64,000 nt of DNA, from contig CAIYUN010000017.1 in the NCBI GenBank assembly GCA_903929355.1, positions 1 through 64,000 of the forward strand, given 5' to 3'. The position numbers and the translations under genes are program-made. Each line of letters opens with the position of its first letter. Positions within the stretch are counted from its first letter, which is position 1. This document shows, one piece after another, positions 27,697 through 37,119 of this stretch. The notes beneath the pieces are model-generated. The model did not search any database. It saw nothing but the letters and a program-made list of their open reading frames with translations, and was not told where the DNA came from. This DNA is from an uncultured Opitutaceae bacterium (GTDB lineage: Bacteria > Verrucomicrobiota > Verrucomicrobiia > Opitutales > Opitutaceae).

Positions 27697-28317
27697 ATGA
27701 GCTACTACATGCCCACCGTTTATGAGAACACCGGCCGCGGTGAGAAGAGCTGGGATGTGTTCAGCCGCCTGCTCAAGGACCGGATCGTGTTCCTCGGCTC
27801 GCCGATCGACGACATGGTGGCCAACCTCGTGATCGCGCAGATGCTCTACCTCCAGATGGAGGATGCGAAAAAGGACATCCACATCTACATCAATTCGCCC
27901 GGTGGCATTGTGACCGGTGGCATGGCGATCTACGACACAATGAACTTTCTCCAGTGCGACATCGTCACCTACTGCATCGGCCAGGCGGCCAGCATGGCGA
28001 CGGTGCTGCTGGCGGCGGGCACCAAGGGCAAGCGGTTCGCGCTGCCCAACTGCCGCGTGATGCTGCACCAGCCCAGCGGCGGCGCGGGCGGCCAGGCCTC
28101 CGACATCGCCATCGCCGCGCGGGAGATCCTGCGCTGGCGCCAGACGCTCAACGGCGCCATCTCCCGCCATACGGGCAAGACCCCCGAGCAGGTCGAGAAG
28201 GATTCTGACCGCGACTACTACATGAGCGCGCACGAGGCCAAGGATTACGGACTGGTGGACCACGTGGTCGAGTCCACCCGCGAGGCGCAGAAGTCGCTCG
28301 CCGTGGTGGCGGCGTGA
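27697..28317 (+). CDS. clpP: ATP-dependent Clp protease proteolytic subunit
   Basis: 206 residues from the ATG at 27697. The catalytic triad is Ser99 (GQAASMA), His124 (MLHQPSGG) and Asp173 (DRDYYMSA). The length and spacing match standard ClpP. It degrades proteins in the cytoplasm with a Clp ATPase. The usual clpX is not downstream; a strong hairpin follows the stop at once, so transcription should end here. Confidence 0.97.
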   Translation: MSYYMPTVYENTGRGEKSWDVFSRLLKDRIVFLGSPIDDMVANLVIAQMLYLQMEDAKKDIHIYINSPGGIVTGGMAIYDTMNFLQCDIVTYCIGQAASMATVLLAAGTKGKRFALPNCRVMLHQPSGGAGGQASDIAIAAREILRWRQTLNGAISRHTGKTPEQVEKDSDRDYYMSAHEAKDYGLVDHVVESTREAQKSLAVVAA

Positions 28318-28340
28318 CGCGCCGCGCCCGGCGCGGCGCG
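28318..28340 (+). terminator. Terminator hairpin after clpP
   Basis: Eleven-base perfect GC arms begin directly after the clpP stop codon (28318-28328 and 28330-28340). They are followed by ATTTCTTATT, which belongs to the next repeat arm. The stem is very strong; the T-tract is short. Confidence 0.7.
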
Positions 28341-28591
28341 ATTTCTTATTGGTGATTGGTTAACGCTTATTGGGGTATTGGTCTGAGCGGTAGCCAAGTG
28401 GCATGCCCGTGGAACAGCGTGAGGCAGCTGGATTGAGCGATTTTCCTCAAAACTCCATTGACCCCAAATGGCTCGGGTCGCAGCTTGGGGGGACCCCTCG
28501 GAATTTTCGCCCAGAATCCCGTAAATTGATTTACCGGCTGGATGGCTCCGTAAATTCCCCAATAAGCATTAACCAATAGCCAATAAGCAAT
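28341..28591. repeat. Inverted pair of TTATTGG arrays around a 181-base spacer
   Basis: The left arm 28341-28375 and right arm 28557-28591 are inverted copies of each other, matching at about 30 of 35 positions. They contain CTTATTGG, ATTGGTTAA and GCTTATTGGGG. The 181-base spacer has a small GTAAAT/ATTTAC hairpin (28521-28534) but no open frame I trust. The arms look like terminal inverted repeats, yet no transposase and no target duplication are visible. It fills nearly all the gap between clpP and the carbonic anhydrase gene. Confidence 0.8.
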
Positions 28592-28609
28592 GGCTCCCCT
28601 TCCCGCCCC

Positions 28610-29179
28610 ATGGACAACACCCCTCCCGTCCAGCAGCTCCTGAACCGCCATCTCGGCACGGCCCCGTCCACCGCGCGGGCGATGTTCGTCGCGCCCAACG
28701 CGACGGTGGTCGGGGATGTGACCCTGGGCGCGCGTTCCAGCGTATTTTATGGCGCGGTGCTGCGTGGCGACATCGCCCGCATCATCGTCGGCGAGGGCAG
28801 CAACATCCAGGACAAGGCGGTGGTCCATCTGGCGGACGGGATCGACGCGGTGATCGGCGCGTGGTGCACCATCGGCCACTCAGCGATCATCCACGCCTGC
28901 ACCATCGGTGACGAGTGCCTGGTCGGGATGGGCGCGACCGTGCTCGACGGCGCCAACATCGGGGCGCGCAGCATCGTGGGCGCCAACGCGCTCGTGCCCC
29001 AGCGCTTCACCTGCCCGCCAGGCTCGATGGTCTATGGCTCGCCAGCCAAAGTCGTCCGCCCACTCACGGAGGCCGAGCAGCGCGGTCTGAAACCCTGGGC
29101 GGAGAAGTATATCGAGGTGGCCAAGGCCCACGCGGCCCTCGCCCGCTCCACCCAGCCGCCGTTTGCGATCGCGAAATAG
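28610..29179 (+). CDS. Gamma carbonic anhydrase family protein
   Basis: 189 residues forming a left-handed beta-helix of hexapeptide repeats, with a C-terminal helix. The three metal-ligand His of the family are seen in VVHLADG and in IGHSAIIHACTIG. Members are zinc or iron carbonic anhydrases or related acyltransferase-like proteins (YrdA/PaaY group). The exact activity is not provable from sequence. It follows clpP but is separated by a terminator and a repeat element. Confidence 0.92.
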   Translation: MDNTPPVQQLLNRHLGTAPSTARAMFVAPNATVVGDVTLGARSSVFYGAVLRGDIARIIVGEGSNIQDKAVVHLADGIDAVIGAWCTIGHSAIIHACTIGDECLVGMGATVLDGANIGARSIVGANALVPQRFTCPPGSMVYGSPAKVVRPLTEAEQRGLKPWAEKYIEVAKAHAALARSTQPPFAIAK

Positions 29180-29205
29180 GTCCGGGGTATCCCATGGCGA
29201 AATTT

Positions 29206-29290
29206 AGCCACGGATTGCACGGATTGACACGGATCAAACCTTGGCCAGCCGAACCGAAGATTGATCCGGGCAAGTCGCCAAGGCGCAAGG
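29206..29290. repeat. CACGGAT array and CGCCAAGGCGCAAG word
   Basis: Bases 29206-29240 repeat CACGGATT, CACGGATTG and ACACGGATC. Bases 29271-29290 hold the word AAGTCGCCAAGGCGCAAGG. Both lie in the 220-base gap between two convergent genes. No terminator is clear. Confidence 0.65.
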
Positions 29291-29399
29291 GGCTGGGATC
29301 TCTCCAGACGATCGCCATGTTACTTTCCCGGTAGGACGCCTCCACCTGCGCGCCGCCGCCACCACCTCGCCGATGCTTCTCCGACAGGACAGCGGATCT

Positions 29400-30359
29400 T
29401 CACCTCGTCCGGATGACGTGATCCCAATAGGCCGCGCGGCTCAGGAAGAACCATTTTCTCCGGTAGCAAAAATACAAGCCCACGACGAATACGCCCACCG
29501 CTCCGACCCCAAGCATCCAAGCGTGCATGGTGCGCCTGAATAGCGCCCGTTGGTAGCTTTCTTCCTGGGCCGCGATCACCTCGGCCGAGGCGAATCCGTA
29601 TTCCTTCGCCAGCTCGTCCAATTCAAGGGCGGACTCCACGACGTCCCGGTGGGCTTCCACCAGTCCGTAGGTGAAAAGCAGATCGGCCACGACCGCATCC
29701 GCTGGTTTCACAAACAACATCCTTTCCATCAACTGGTGGTGGAGGGCGAGGCGGATGTCTTCGACGGAATAGGCGTGCCCGTCTAACTGATACCGATAAG
29801 TCGGGACATCAATCTGCTGCTCGTCCAGTTCGAGAACCCGATGGCGTTGCAACCAGGCGGGGTCCTGCGCAAGCAGGAGTTTCACTTCCAGAATGCGTTG
29901 GTGCAACCATTCGGTGCCGTCATGAGAAGCTGGGTTTCGCCGGATATCTTCCGTAATCCATTGCAGAGCCCTTTGATTGTCGCCCTTGAGTTCGTAGGTG
30001 GTGCCGAGGTTGGCCGCGACACTATAACTTCCCGGATGCTGCGCCTCCAATTGTTCCAATGTGGCGATGCCCGTGTCGTAATCGCCCGCGACCACTGCTT
30101 CAACTGCCTTCAGTTCATCTGGAGACGAGGCACCTGGGTTCAAAATCGCCCCATGAGTCGCCCGGGCAAATCCCTGGAGCCGCATAAAGGCATTCCACGG
30201 TTGGTCCGTCATCGCTGTCCTTAACTGCGCCGCCGGGCTCCGCCCGCCCGCCCATCGGGAGCTGCCCGACAGTGTGGTGCCGTCAATATTGAAGCAGGCC
30301 AGCAAACCCAGGGGGATGAGTACAGCCGTAACCACAGCGGCGCGGGCGGACTTTTTCAT
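29400..30359 (-). CDS. Predicted lipoprotein with TPR-like repeats and a C-terminal membrane helix
   Basis: 319 residues. The N-terminus has a hydrophobic stretch ending in LLAC, a fair lipobox at about residues 19-22. TPR-like helices lie around 85-155. A second membrane helix is near residues 280-300, followed by a basic tail. I do not recognise a named family. It starts 22 bases after the GH2 gene and on the same strand, so the two may be co-transcribed. Confidence 0.7.
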   Translation of the reverse strand: MKKSARAAVVTAVLIPLGLLACFNIDGTTLSGSSRWAGGRSPAAQLRTAMTDQPWNAFMRLQGFARATHGAILNPGASSPDELKAVEAVVAGDYDTGIATLEQLEAQHPGSYSVAANLGTTYELKGDNQRALQWITEDIRRNPASHDGTEWLHQRILEVKLLLAQDPAWLQRHRVLELDEQQIDVPTYRYQLDGHAYSVEDIRLALHHQLMERMLFVKPADAVVADLLFTYGLVEAHRDVVESALELDELAKEYGFASAEVIAAQEESYQRALFRRTMHAWMLGVGAVGVFVVGLYFCYRRKWFFLSRAAYWDHVIRTR

Positions 30360-30381
30360 GTCGGTGGGTGTGGTCCCGTGC

Positions 30382-32922
30382 TTACCGGCTGGAGAGGGCG
30401 ACCGACGCGGTTGTCAGGCCGTCGGACTTGGCGGTGAGCGTCATGGCGCCGGGGGTGCCGGACTTGGAGCGCACGACGACAAGCGCCAGACCGTAAAAAG
30501 CGTCCATCTCGCTGCCTTTGAAGGAGAGGAAGCTGGTGGCATCGCCGTTGCCGACGGCGACAATCTCCCCGGGGCCGGTGAGCTCGAATTTGACCCGGTT
30601 CGCGGCGGTCGGAACCATGAGACCGTCCTTGTCCGTGACTTTCACGGTGACATAGGAGAGGTCCTGGCCGTCGGCCTGGATGGACGCGCGATCAGGCGTG
30701 AGGGTCACGTTGGCGGCCGCCCCGGTTGTCTTCATGGTGTCCTCGGCCCAATGGGCGCCGTGCTTGTAGGCCACCACTTTGAGCTCGCCGGGCTGGTAGA
30801 CCACGTCGTCGAACCGGATGCGGTATTCAAGCGGGCCCTTCATCTTGCGGCCGAGCGACTGGCCGTTGAGGAAGAGCTCCGCCTCGTCGCCCGAGGTGTA
30901 AATATGCACCGGGGTGACTTGGCCGACGCGGTCCGGCCAGTTCCAATTCTGAGGGACGAGGTGGGCCATCGGGAGGTCGGGCCGCCAGTGCGCCTGATAG
31001 AGGTAGAACCGGTCTTTCTTGAACCCCATCAAATCCATGATGCCAAAGTAGGAACTGCGGGAGTGGTCGCTGGGATTCTGGCCGGTGGAGCCCGTGGGCT
31101 CGCCGAGATAATCGAAGCCGGTCCAGACAAACTCGCCACCGACCTCCGGGTTTTGATCCTGGCCCTTGAACTCGGTGTCGGGAGTCTGCGCCCAGGGCGG
31201 GGCGTAAAGGTCATAGGAACTCACCTGACCCTTGGCATCGCCCGCGCCCTTGGTATTCGAGACGGGATAGAGGTAAAAGCCGTAGCTGCTCACCGTCGAG
31301 GCCGTCTCGCTGCCGAAAATGAAGGTGGCAGGGTTGCGGCTGTGGTAGCCGGTGTACTGGGTGGGCTTGTAGTTGAAGCCGTAGGCATATTCCGCCGGCG
31401 AGAACCCGGTGAACCCGCCGCCGTTGTTGGCCGTGGTGGTTGGGCGCGTGGGATCCTCCTCGTGGGCGATCTTGGTCAGCTCGGCCAGGATTTCATTGCC
31501 CCGGGGCGTGCCCTGTTCCGGAATCTCGTTGCCTACGCTCCAGAGGATCACCGACGGGTGGTCGCGGTCACGGCGCACGAGCATCCGGGTGTCCTTTTCA
31601 TGCCAGTCGGCATAGAGGATGTTGTAGCCCTGGTTGTCCCCCTTGGCTTTCTGCCAGCAGTCAAAGGTTTCGTCCATCACCAGCATCCCCATGCGGTCGC
31701 ACAAATCCAGCAGCTCGGGTGACGGCGGGTTGTGGCTCGTGCGGATGGCGTTGCCGCCCATGGCCTGGAGCAGTTCGATCTGCCGCTGCAAGCCCCGGAC
31801 ATTGATGGCGGAGCCCAGCGGCCCAAGATCCGAGTGGTCGCAAACGCCGTTGAGGCGGATATGCTCCCCGTTCAGGAAAAAGCCGGCGTTGGGGTCGAAC
31901 TTGATCGCGCGGATGCCGAAACTATTGGTCACTTGGTCCACCTCGCGGCCATTTTGGGTCACCGTGGTGACGGCGGCATAGAGGTTCGGAGTCTTGAGCC
32001 CCCACAGCTTCGGACTGGTCACCGTGGCGGTCAGCGCGGCGGTCTGGGTGCCATTCGGGTCGAGGGTAACGGTCTGTTCGCCGCTGGTGGCGAGGGCCCT
32101 TCCTGCGATTTGACCGCTGGCGTCCTCCGCGAAAATCTGGGTGCGCACGGTGGCAGTCGTGCCGGTTGAGGCCAGGTTGTCCACCCCCACCCTTACACTC
32201 ACCGTTGCCGATGTGGGGGAGATTTCAGGGGTGGTGATGTAGACGCCCCAATGGGCGACATGGACCTCGCCTGCGGCCTCCAGCCAGACATTGCGGTAAA
32301 GGCCGCCGCCGGGATACCAGCGCGAGGAATTGGGCGGGTCATTGAGACGGATGGCGATCACGTTGTCGCCGTCGGCCTTGAGGTAGGGTGTCAGGTCAAC
32401 CTGGAACGAGGAATAGCCATAGGGCCAGCCACCGGCGTAATGGCCGTTCAGCCAGATGTTGGCGTAGGCCATCGCCCCGTCCACATCGAGATAGACATGC
32501 TGACCGGCGAAGCCGGCGGGGAGGCGGAAGGTCTTACGATACCAGGCTGCGCCGACCCAGGCGAGCTTGCCGGTGCCGGCATCACGATTGGCCATTGAAA
32601 AATCGGTTTCGATGCCCCAGTCGTGCGGCAGATCCAGCGTGCGCCAAGCCGTGTCGTTGAACCCGGGCTGGGTGTAGGGGATATTCGTCCCCAAGGCGGC
32701 GGCGGGGTCGGCCTTCACGACGAGTTCAGGGCTCGTGGCTCCGGCCAGCAGAATCTCGCGGGTGGGAGCGTAGCGCAGGCTCTCGCCCACTTCGGTCGGA
32801 TCGTTGCGGGTGAACCGCCAGCCGGCGTCGAAGTTTATCTTCGCGCGGGAGGAGACCGGCTGGGCGGTGAGCACGTGGACGGTGGCGATAAGGCCGGCCA
32901 CCAGGGGAAAGGCGAAGCGCAT
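30382..32922 (-). CDS. Glycoside hydrolase family 2 enzyme (beta-galactosidase-like), exported
   Basis: 846 residues with a signal peptide of about 20. A sugar-binding jelly-roll (about 30-200) and Ig-like domain precede the TIM barrel. The acid/base is Glu466 in SVGNEIPEQ, and the nucleophile is Glu597 in GGEFVWTGFDY. Further Ig-like domains follow at the C-terminus. GH2 enzymes release beta-galactose, beta-glucuronic acid or similar units; the exact sugar is unknown. It is exported, which fits use of plant or algal glycans. Confidence 0.93.
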   Translation of the reverse strand: MRFAFPLVAGLIATVHVLTAQPVSSRAKINFDAGWRFTRNDPTEVGESLRYAPTREILLAGATSPELVVKADPAAALGTNIPYTQPGFNDTAWRTLDLPHDWGIETDFSMANRDAGTGKLAWVGAAWYRKTFRLPAGFAGQHVYLDVDGAMAYANIWLNGHYAGGWPYGYSSFQVDLTPYLKADGDNVIAIRLNDPPNSSRWYPGGGLYRNVWLEAAGEVHVAHWGVYITTPEISPTSATVSVRVGVDNLASTGTTATVRTQIFAEDASGQIAGRALATSGEQTVTLDPNGTQTAALTATVTSPKLWGLKTPNLYAAVTTVTQNGREVDQVTNSFGIRAIKFDPNAGFFLNGEHIRLNGVCDHSDLGPLGSAINVRGLQRQIELLQAMGGNAIRTSHNPPSPELLDLCDRMGMLVMDETFDCWQKAKGDNQGYNILYADWHEKDTRMLVRRDRDHPSVILWSVGNEIPEQGTPRGNEILAELTKIAHEEDPTRPTTTANNGGGFTGFSPAEYAYGFNYKPTQYTGYHSRNPATFIFGSETASTVSSYGFYLYPVSNTKGAGDAKGQVSSYDLYAPPWAQTPDTEFKGQDQNPEVGGEFVWTGFDYLGEPTGSTGQNPSDHSRSSYFGIMDLMGFKKDRFYLYQAHWRPDLPMAHLVPQNWNWPDRVGQVTPVHIYTSGDEAELFLNGQSLGRKMKGPLEYRIRFDDVVYQPGELKVVAYKHGAHWAEDTMKTTGAAANVTLTPDRASIQADGQDLSYVTVKVTDKDGLMVPTAANRVKFELTGPGEIVAVGNGDATSFLSFKGSEMDAFYGLALVVVRSKSGTPGAMTLTAKSDGLTTASVALSSR

Positions 32923-33046
32923 GGGGTGAGGGGGTTGTTACCCTGATTCTGGAACCTCTCCGCCGGCTTGGCAAGGGTTGTCTGGTCCGGGCTGACGAGA
33001 CCATTTCCGCTTATACGCAAAATCAGAACCCGGACCGGCGGACCCT

Positions 33047-36000
33047 TCAGGCTGTCGCCGGCGTGCGCCATTTTGCCCAGCGCAGGGCGAGGGTGGGGAG
33101 CACCAGAAGGTTCAGGATCGTCGAGCTGATCAGCCCGCCCAAGATCACCTGGGCCATCGGGCCCTCGATCTCCCGGCCCGCCTCGCCGCTGCCGAGCGCC
33201 AGGGGCAGCAGGCCGAGCGCGGTGACCAGCGCCGTCATCAGGATGGGGATGAGCCGTTCGGAAGCGCCGTGGATGGAGGTCTCCAAATTCCACGACCGGC
33301 CCTCCTCGGTCACGAGATGCTCGTAGTGGGAGATCATCATCACGGCGTTGCGCGTCGTGATGCCGAACAGCGTCACGAAGCCCACCCGCACGCCCATTGA
33401 GAGATCACCCGCGCCGAACAGTTTGGCGACAAACACCGCCAGCACGCCGCCGGCCAGCGCCAGAGGCAGGTTGATGACCACCAGCACCACGTTGCGCCAG
33501 TGGCCGAGCACAACCGAGAGCAGCATCAGGATGCCGATGGCCGCGATGCCGCTGTGCCACCACAACTCGCGCGACGCCGCCTCGTCGGCCTGCGCCGTGC
33601 CGGTGAACTCGAAATGCATGCCGGCCGGCAACTTGACCTTCTTGTCCAGCGCCTCGCGCATGCCCGCCACAAAGGTCTGCACATCCATCCCGGCGGGAGG
33701 GCTGCAGGACACCTTCTTCAGCCGTTGCGCACCTTCGTGCGAGATGATGGCGCGGCCGCTGTCGAGATACACATCGGCCACTTGGCCCAGCGCCACCCGC
33801 TGGCCGGTGGCGCTCATGAGCAACAGCCGACCCACCTCTTCCGGGTTGCGCCGGCTGGCGGTGTCGAGGATCACCGCGACATCCGTCGTCTGGCTGTCCC
33901 GGAAAATCTGCGCCACGGTCTCGCCCTCGTAGGCGGCCTGCACCGCCTCCAGCACCTCCACCGGGCGGAAGCCCAGCTCGGTCAGCCGGTCGGAGCGCAG
34001 GCGGACGCCGATCCGAGGGATGCCGGCGGTGGGGTTGGCATTGACGTCCTGGCCCTTGAGATCGGTGAGCACCGACTTCACGTCGTCGGCAAATTTGTCC
34101 AGCGCATCCAGGTCCGGGCCGAAGATGTTCACGACCACCGGCAGCTTGTCGCCACCCGAGACGGTTTCGTGGATGCGGTCGCCCAGAAAGGTCAGGACCT
34201 CCTGCTGGATGCCGGGGATGCTGTCCAGGAGGGAATGGATCTGCTCCTCGATCTCGGCCTGCCGTCGGCCGGAGAGGTGGGGTGCCAGCTCGACGTGAAA
34301 CTCGCTCTTGTCCGGGCCAAACGGATCCTCGCCTTTCTCGGCGCGGCCCACCTGTTGCTCGTAGGTGACGACGCCCTCGATTTTGGCCAACCCGTCGGAG
34401 ACTTGCTTGCCGATGCGGAGCGTTTCCTCCAGCGAGTCGCCGGGTGCGGTGTTCACCGTCAGCACGAAATGGCCCTCGCGGAATTCCGGCAGCAAATCGC
34501 CGCCGAGGTAATACAGCTTGGACAGCGCCAGTCCGCACAGGGCGAACACGATGAGGACCACCGTCCAAGGCATCGTGTTCACCCCGCGCAGGATTTTTTC
34601 ATAGCCGGCGCGCAACTGGCGTTGCAGCCACGGCGTCTCGGCCTCGCGCGCGCCTTGGGCGAAGAAAATCAGCGTCAGGGCGGGCGTCACCGTCAGCGCG
34701 ACCAGCAGCGAGGTCATGATCGCCAGGATGTAACATTGCGCGAGCGGGGCGAAAAAGCTGCCCGACAAACCCGTGAGCGTGAGCACGGGCAGGAAGACGA
34801 GCGCGACGATGAAGGTCGCATAGACGACGGCTTTGCGCACTTCGAGGGAGGCGGCGAGGATGACGGCGACCACCGACTTGGGCCGGGCGAGGCTCCGGTT
34901 TTCCCGCAGTCGGCGCAGGATGTTCTCCACGTCAATGATCGAGTCATCCACCACCTCGCCGAGCGCAATCGCCAGGCCACCCAGCGTGATGGTGTTGAGC
35001 GTGACTCCGAGCCGGTCGAGCACGGTGATCGCGGTGAAGAGTGAAAGCGGGATCGCCGTGAGCGAGATCAGCGCCGTGCGGAAATTGCCCAGAAACAACA
35101 CGAGCACCACGGCCACGAGCCCTGCGCCCACCAGGAGGGAATGCTCAATGTTGGCCAGCGACGATTCGATGAACGTCGCCGGCCGGTGCAGGGCGGGATA
35201 AAGGGTGATGCCTTCACGGGCGAACACCGGCTTCAGGTCGTCCAGCGCGGCCTCCAGGCCCTTGGTCACGTCCATGGTGTTGGAACCGTACTGGCTGAGC
35301 ATCGTCAGGAGCACGCCGGAGCGGCCCATGATGAGCGTGTCGCCAAACTTCGGCTCGGCTCCCTGCTCCACGGTCGCCACGTCGCGCAACCGCACCGGCA
35401 CGACCCCCGCGCCAGTGGCGAGGACAATGTTGCCCAGCGCCTCGAGGGTCAGCGTCTGCCCGTCGGTTTGGATCACCATGCGCTGGTTGGGGGTGTCAAT
35501 GAAGCCCGCCCCGCGGACGCCGCTGGCGAGCCGCGCGGCGGCGAGCACGTCAGTCAGTGCGACGTTGTGCGCCACGAGCAGATCGGGGTGCACCTGCACC
35601 TGCCACTGCCGGATCTCGCCCCCGAAAATGCTGCATTGGGCCACGCCGGACACTGCCAGCAGGCGCGGTTTGAGGGTCCAGTCGGCAAACGTCCGCAGTT
35701 CCATCGGGGTGAGTTTGTCGCTGACGATGCCAATCTTCAGGAGATCCATGGTCGCCGAGGTGAGCGACTCCATCTTCGGATCCTTCACCCCCGCCGGCAG
35801 CCCCCCGGCGGTCTCGCCGAGTTTTTCCGCGAGCATCTGGCGGGCCTGAAGGATGTCCGTGCCCTCCTTGAAAACGATGGTGATAACCGAGAGGCCCTGG
35901 ATGGAATCAGAGCGCAGCGATTCCTGATGGCCGAGGCCGTTGAGCGCGCTTTCGACCGGGCGGGTGACCAGGGTCTCCACCTGTTCGGCCGTCAGGCCGG

Positions 36001-36160
36001 GGCACTCGGTCTGCACGACGACCTCGGGCGGCACGAAATTGGGAAACACATCGAGCTTGGCCCGCGAATAGACATAGATCCCGTAGCCGAGCAGCAGGCA
36101 CGCGAGGGCGACGACGATGCCGCGAAAGCGCAGCGAGAACTGGACGATGGCCTGGAGCAT
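33047..36160 (-). CDS. Heavy-metal RND efflux pump, CusA/CzcA type
   Basis: 1037 residues, full length for an RND pump. The family pattern is clear: two halves with large periplasmic loops and twelve membrane segments. The proton-relay helix contains GEVVDDSIIDVENILRRL, like the Asp/Asp/Glu relay of CzcA. It is probably an inner-membrane pump working with the adaptor and outer-membrane genes just upstream (operon order TolC, adaptor, pump). The nearby two-component system and multicopper oxidase suggest copper or silver, but the ion is not proved. Confidence 0.95.
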   Translation of the reverse strand: MLQAIVQFSLRFRGIVVALACLLLGYGIYVYSRAKLDVFPNFVPPEVVVQTECPGLTAEQVETLVTRPVESALNGLGHQESLRSDSIQGLSVITIVFKEGTDILQARQMLAEKLGETAGGLPAGVKDPKMESLTSATMDLLKIGIVSDKLTPMELRTFADWTLKPRLLAVSGVAQCSIFGGEIRQWQVQVHPDLLVAHNVALTDVLAAARLASGVRGAGFIDTPNQRMVIQTDGQTLTLEALGNIVLATGAGVVPVRLRDVATVEQGAEPKFGDTLIMGRSGVLLTMLSQYGSNTMDVTKGLEAALDDLKPVFAREGITLYPALHRPATFIESSLANIEHSLLVGAGLVAVVLVLFLGNFRTALISLTAIPLSLFTAITVLDRLGVTLNTITLGGLAIALGEVVDDSIIDVENILRRLRENRSLARPKSVVAVILAASLEVRKAVVYATFIVALVFLPVLTLTGLSGSFFAPLAQCYILAIMTSLLVALTVTPALTLIFFAQGAREAETPWLQRQLRAGYEKILRGVNTMPWTVVLIVFALCGLALSKLYYLGGDLLPEFREGHFVLTVNTAPGDSLEETLRIGKQVSDGLAKIEGVVTYEQQVGRAEKGEDPFGPDKSEFHVELAPHLSGRRQAEIEEQIHSLLDSIPGIQQEVLTFLGDRIHETVSGGDKLPVVVNIFGPDLDALDKFADDVKSVLTDLKGQDVNANPTAGIPRIGVRLRSDRLTELGFRPVEVLEAVQAAYEGETVAQIFRDSQTTDVAVILDTASRRNPEEVGRLLLMSATGQRVALGQVADVYLDSGRAIISHEGAQRLKKVSCSPPAGMDVQTFVAGMREALDKKVKLPAGMHFEFTGTAQADEAASRELWWHSGIAAIGILMLLSVVLGHWRNVVLVVINLPLALAGGVLAVFVAKLFGAGDLSMGVRVGFVTLFGITTRNAVMMISHYEHLVTEEGRSWNLETSIHGASERLIPILMTALVTALGLLPLALGSGEAGREIEGPMAQVILGGLISSTILNLLVLPTLALRWAKWRTPATA

Positions 36161-36165
36161 CGCGG

Positions 36166-37119
36166 TCAGGGTTCGCCGCCGAGCGCGCTGAGGATCTCGT
36201 TGGCGAGCAACTGCTGCGCGCCCGTCACGACGACCTTGTCGTTCTCATCCACCACGGTCCCGGCCAGCGCGACGCCGTCCGGCAGGTTGCGCACGACCTC
36301 GACGAGGCGGCGCTCGTAGCCGCCGTCGGGCGTCTTCACATAAAGCTGCACCCCGCCCTCGTTGCGCACGAGCGCGCTGCCCGGGACCACCATGACTTTC
36401 ACCGGCTCGGCCCCCGTCGCGAGCGTCGCACGCAACGCCGTGCCGGGCGGCAGCGGCGCGCCCCGCCAGAGCGCGAGGTAGCTGACGCCCTGGGTCTGCG
36501 CGTCCACGGCGGGCGCGGCACCAAGCATCTCGGCGTCGTGGGGGGACGCGTCGCTCAGCAGCGGGCCGACCTGCGCGGTGGCGGGCATTTTTTCCGGCGC
36601 ATCGCCGGGCAGCAGGTCAAGGCGCACCAGCGCCACCTCGCCCTGCGTGAGCGCGTGGACCAGCTCGGGGAAATCCGCCCGCTCGACGAGCGGGCGGCCC
36701 CACGCGGTGGCCAGCTTGGCACGCGCGGCGTCGCGCAACGCGTCGTCGCGGAGCATCGCGGCCTCGGCGGTTTCCACGGCCTGGAGGGTGGCGTTTTCGC
36801 CGTTGTCGTGCAGCGCCTTCGTGCGCGCAAACTCCTTTTCGGATGCGGTGGCCGCGACCAGGGCGACCCTGAGGTCGGAGGCCGTCGCAATGAGCGGCGC
36901 GGGGTCAAGCACGCGGCCATAGGCCTTCACCTCGGCGGTGAGCAGGGTGGACACGGGCAGCTTGGTGGTGAACTGGGCCGGAAGTTTGGCCGCCTCGATC
37001 TTCGGCGCGGTGTCGGGCGGCGGGGGCGGCGTTTCGGTGACGGGGTGCTTGAGGGCGAGCCAGGTCGCCCCGCCACCGAGGATGAGGCCGGCCAGGAGGC
37101 TGGGAATGACTTTGTTCAT
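36166..37119 (-). CDS. RND efflux periplasmic adaptor (HlyD/CusB-like), short
   Basis: 317 residues, shorter than the usual 380-450. An N-terminal membrane anchor (about 5-22) is followed by a helical hairpin near 110-150 and a beta-barrel region, ending with VTGAQQLLANEILSA, typical of adaptors. It connects the pump to the outer-membrane channel. Its start overlaps the TolC stop by 4 bases, and only 5 bases separate it from the pump gene. Confidence 0.85.
   Translation of the reverse strand: MNKVIPSLLAGLILGGGATWLALKHPVTETPPPPPDTAPKIEAAKLPAQFTTKLPVSTLLTAEVKAYGRVLDPAPLIATASDLRVALVAATASEKEFARTKALHDNGENATLQAVETAEAAMLRDDALRDAARAKLATAWGRPLVERADFPELVHALTQGEVALVRLDLLPGDAPEKMPATAQVGPLLSDASPHDAEMLGAAPAVDAQTQGVSYLALWRGAPLPPGTALRATLATGAEPVKVMVVPGSALVRNEGGVQLYVKTPDGGYERRLVEVVRNLPDGVALAGTVVDENDKVVVTGAQQLLANEILSALGGEP

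Noticed and set aside
27697-28317. Missing clpX as an unusual feature
   Set aside because: tig-clpP without adjacent clpX occurs in many bacteria, and clpX may be elsewhere.
28376-28556. Gene or tRNA in the spacer of the repeat pair
   Set aside because: No frame of credible length and no cloverleaf could be drawn by eye; a structured RNA cannot be excluded but is not supported.
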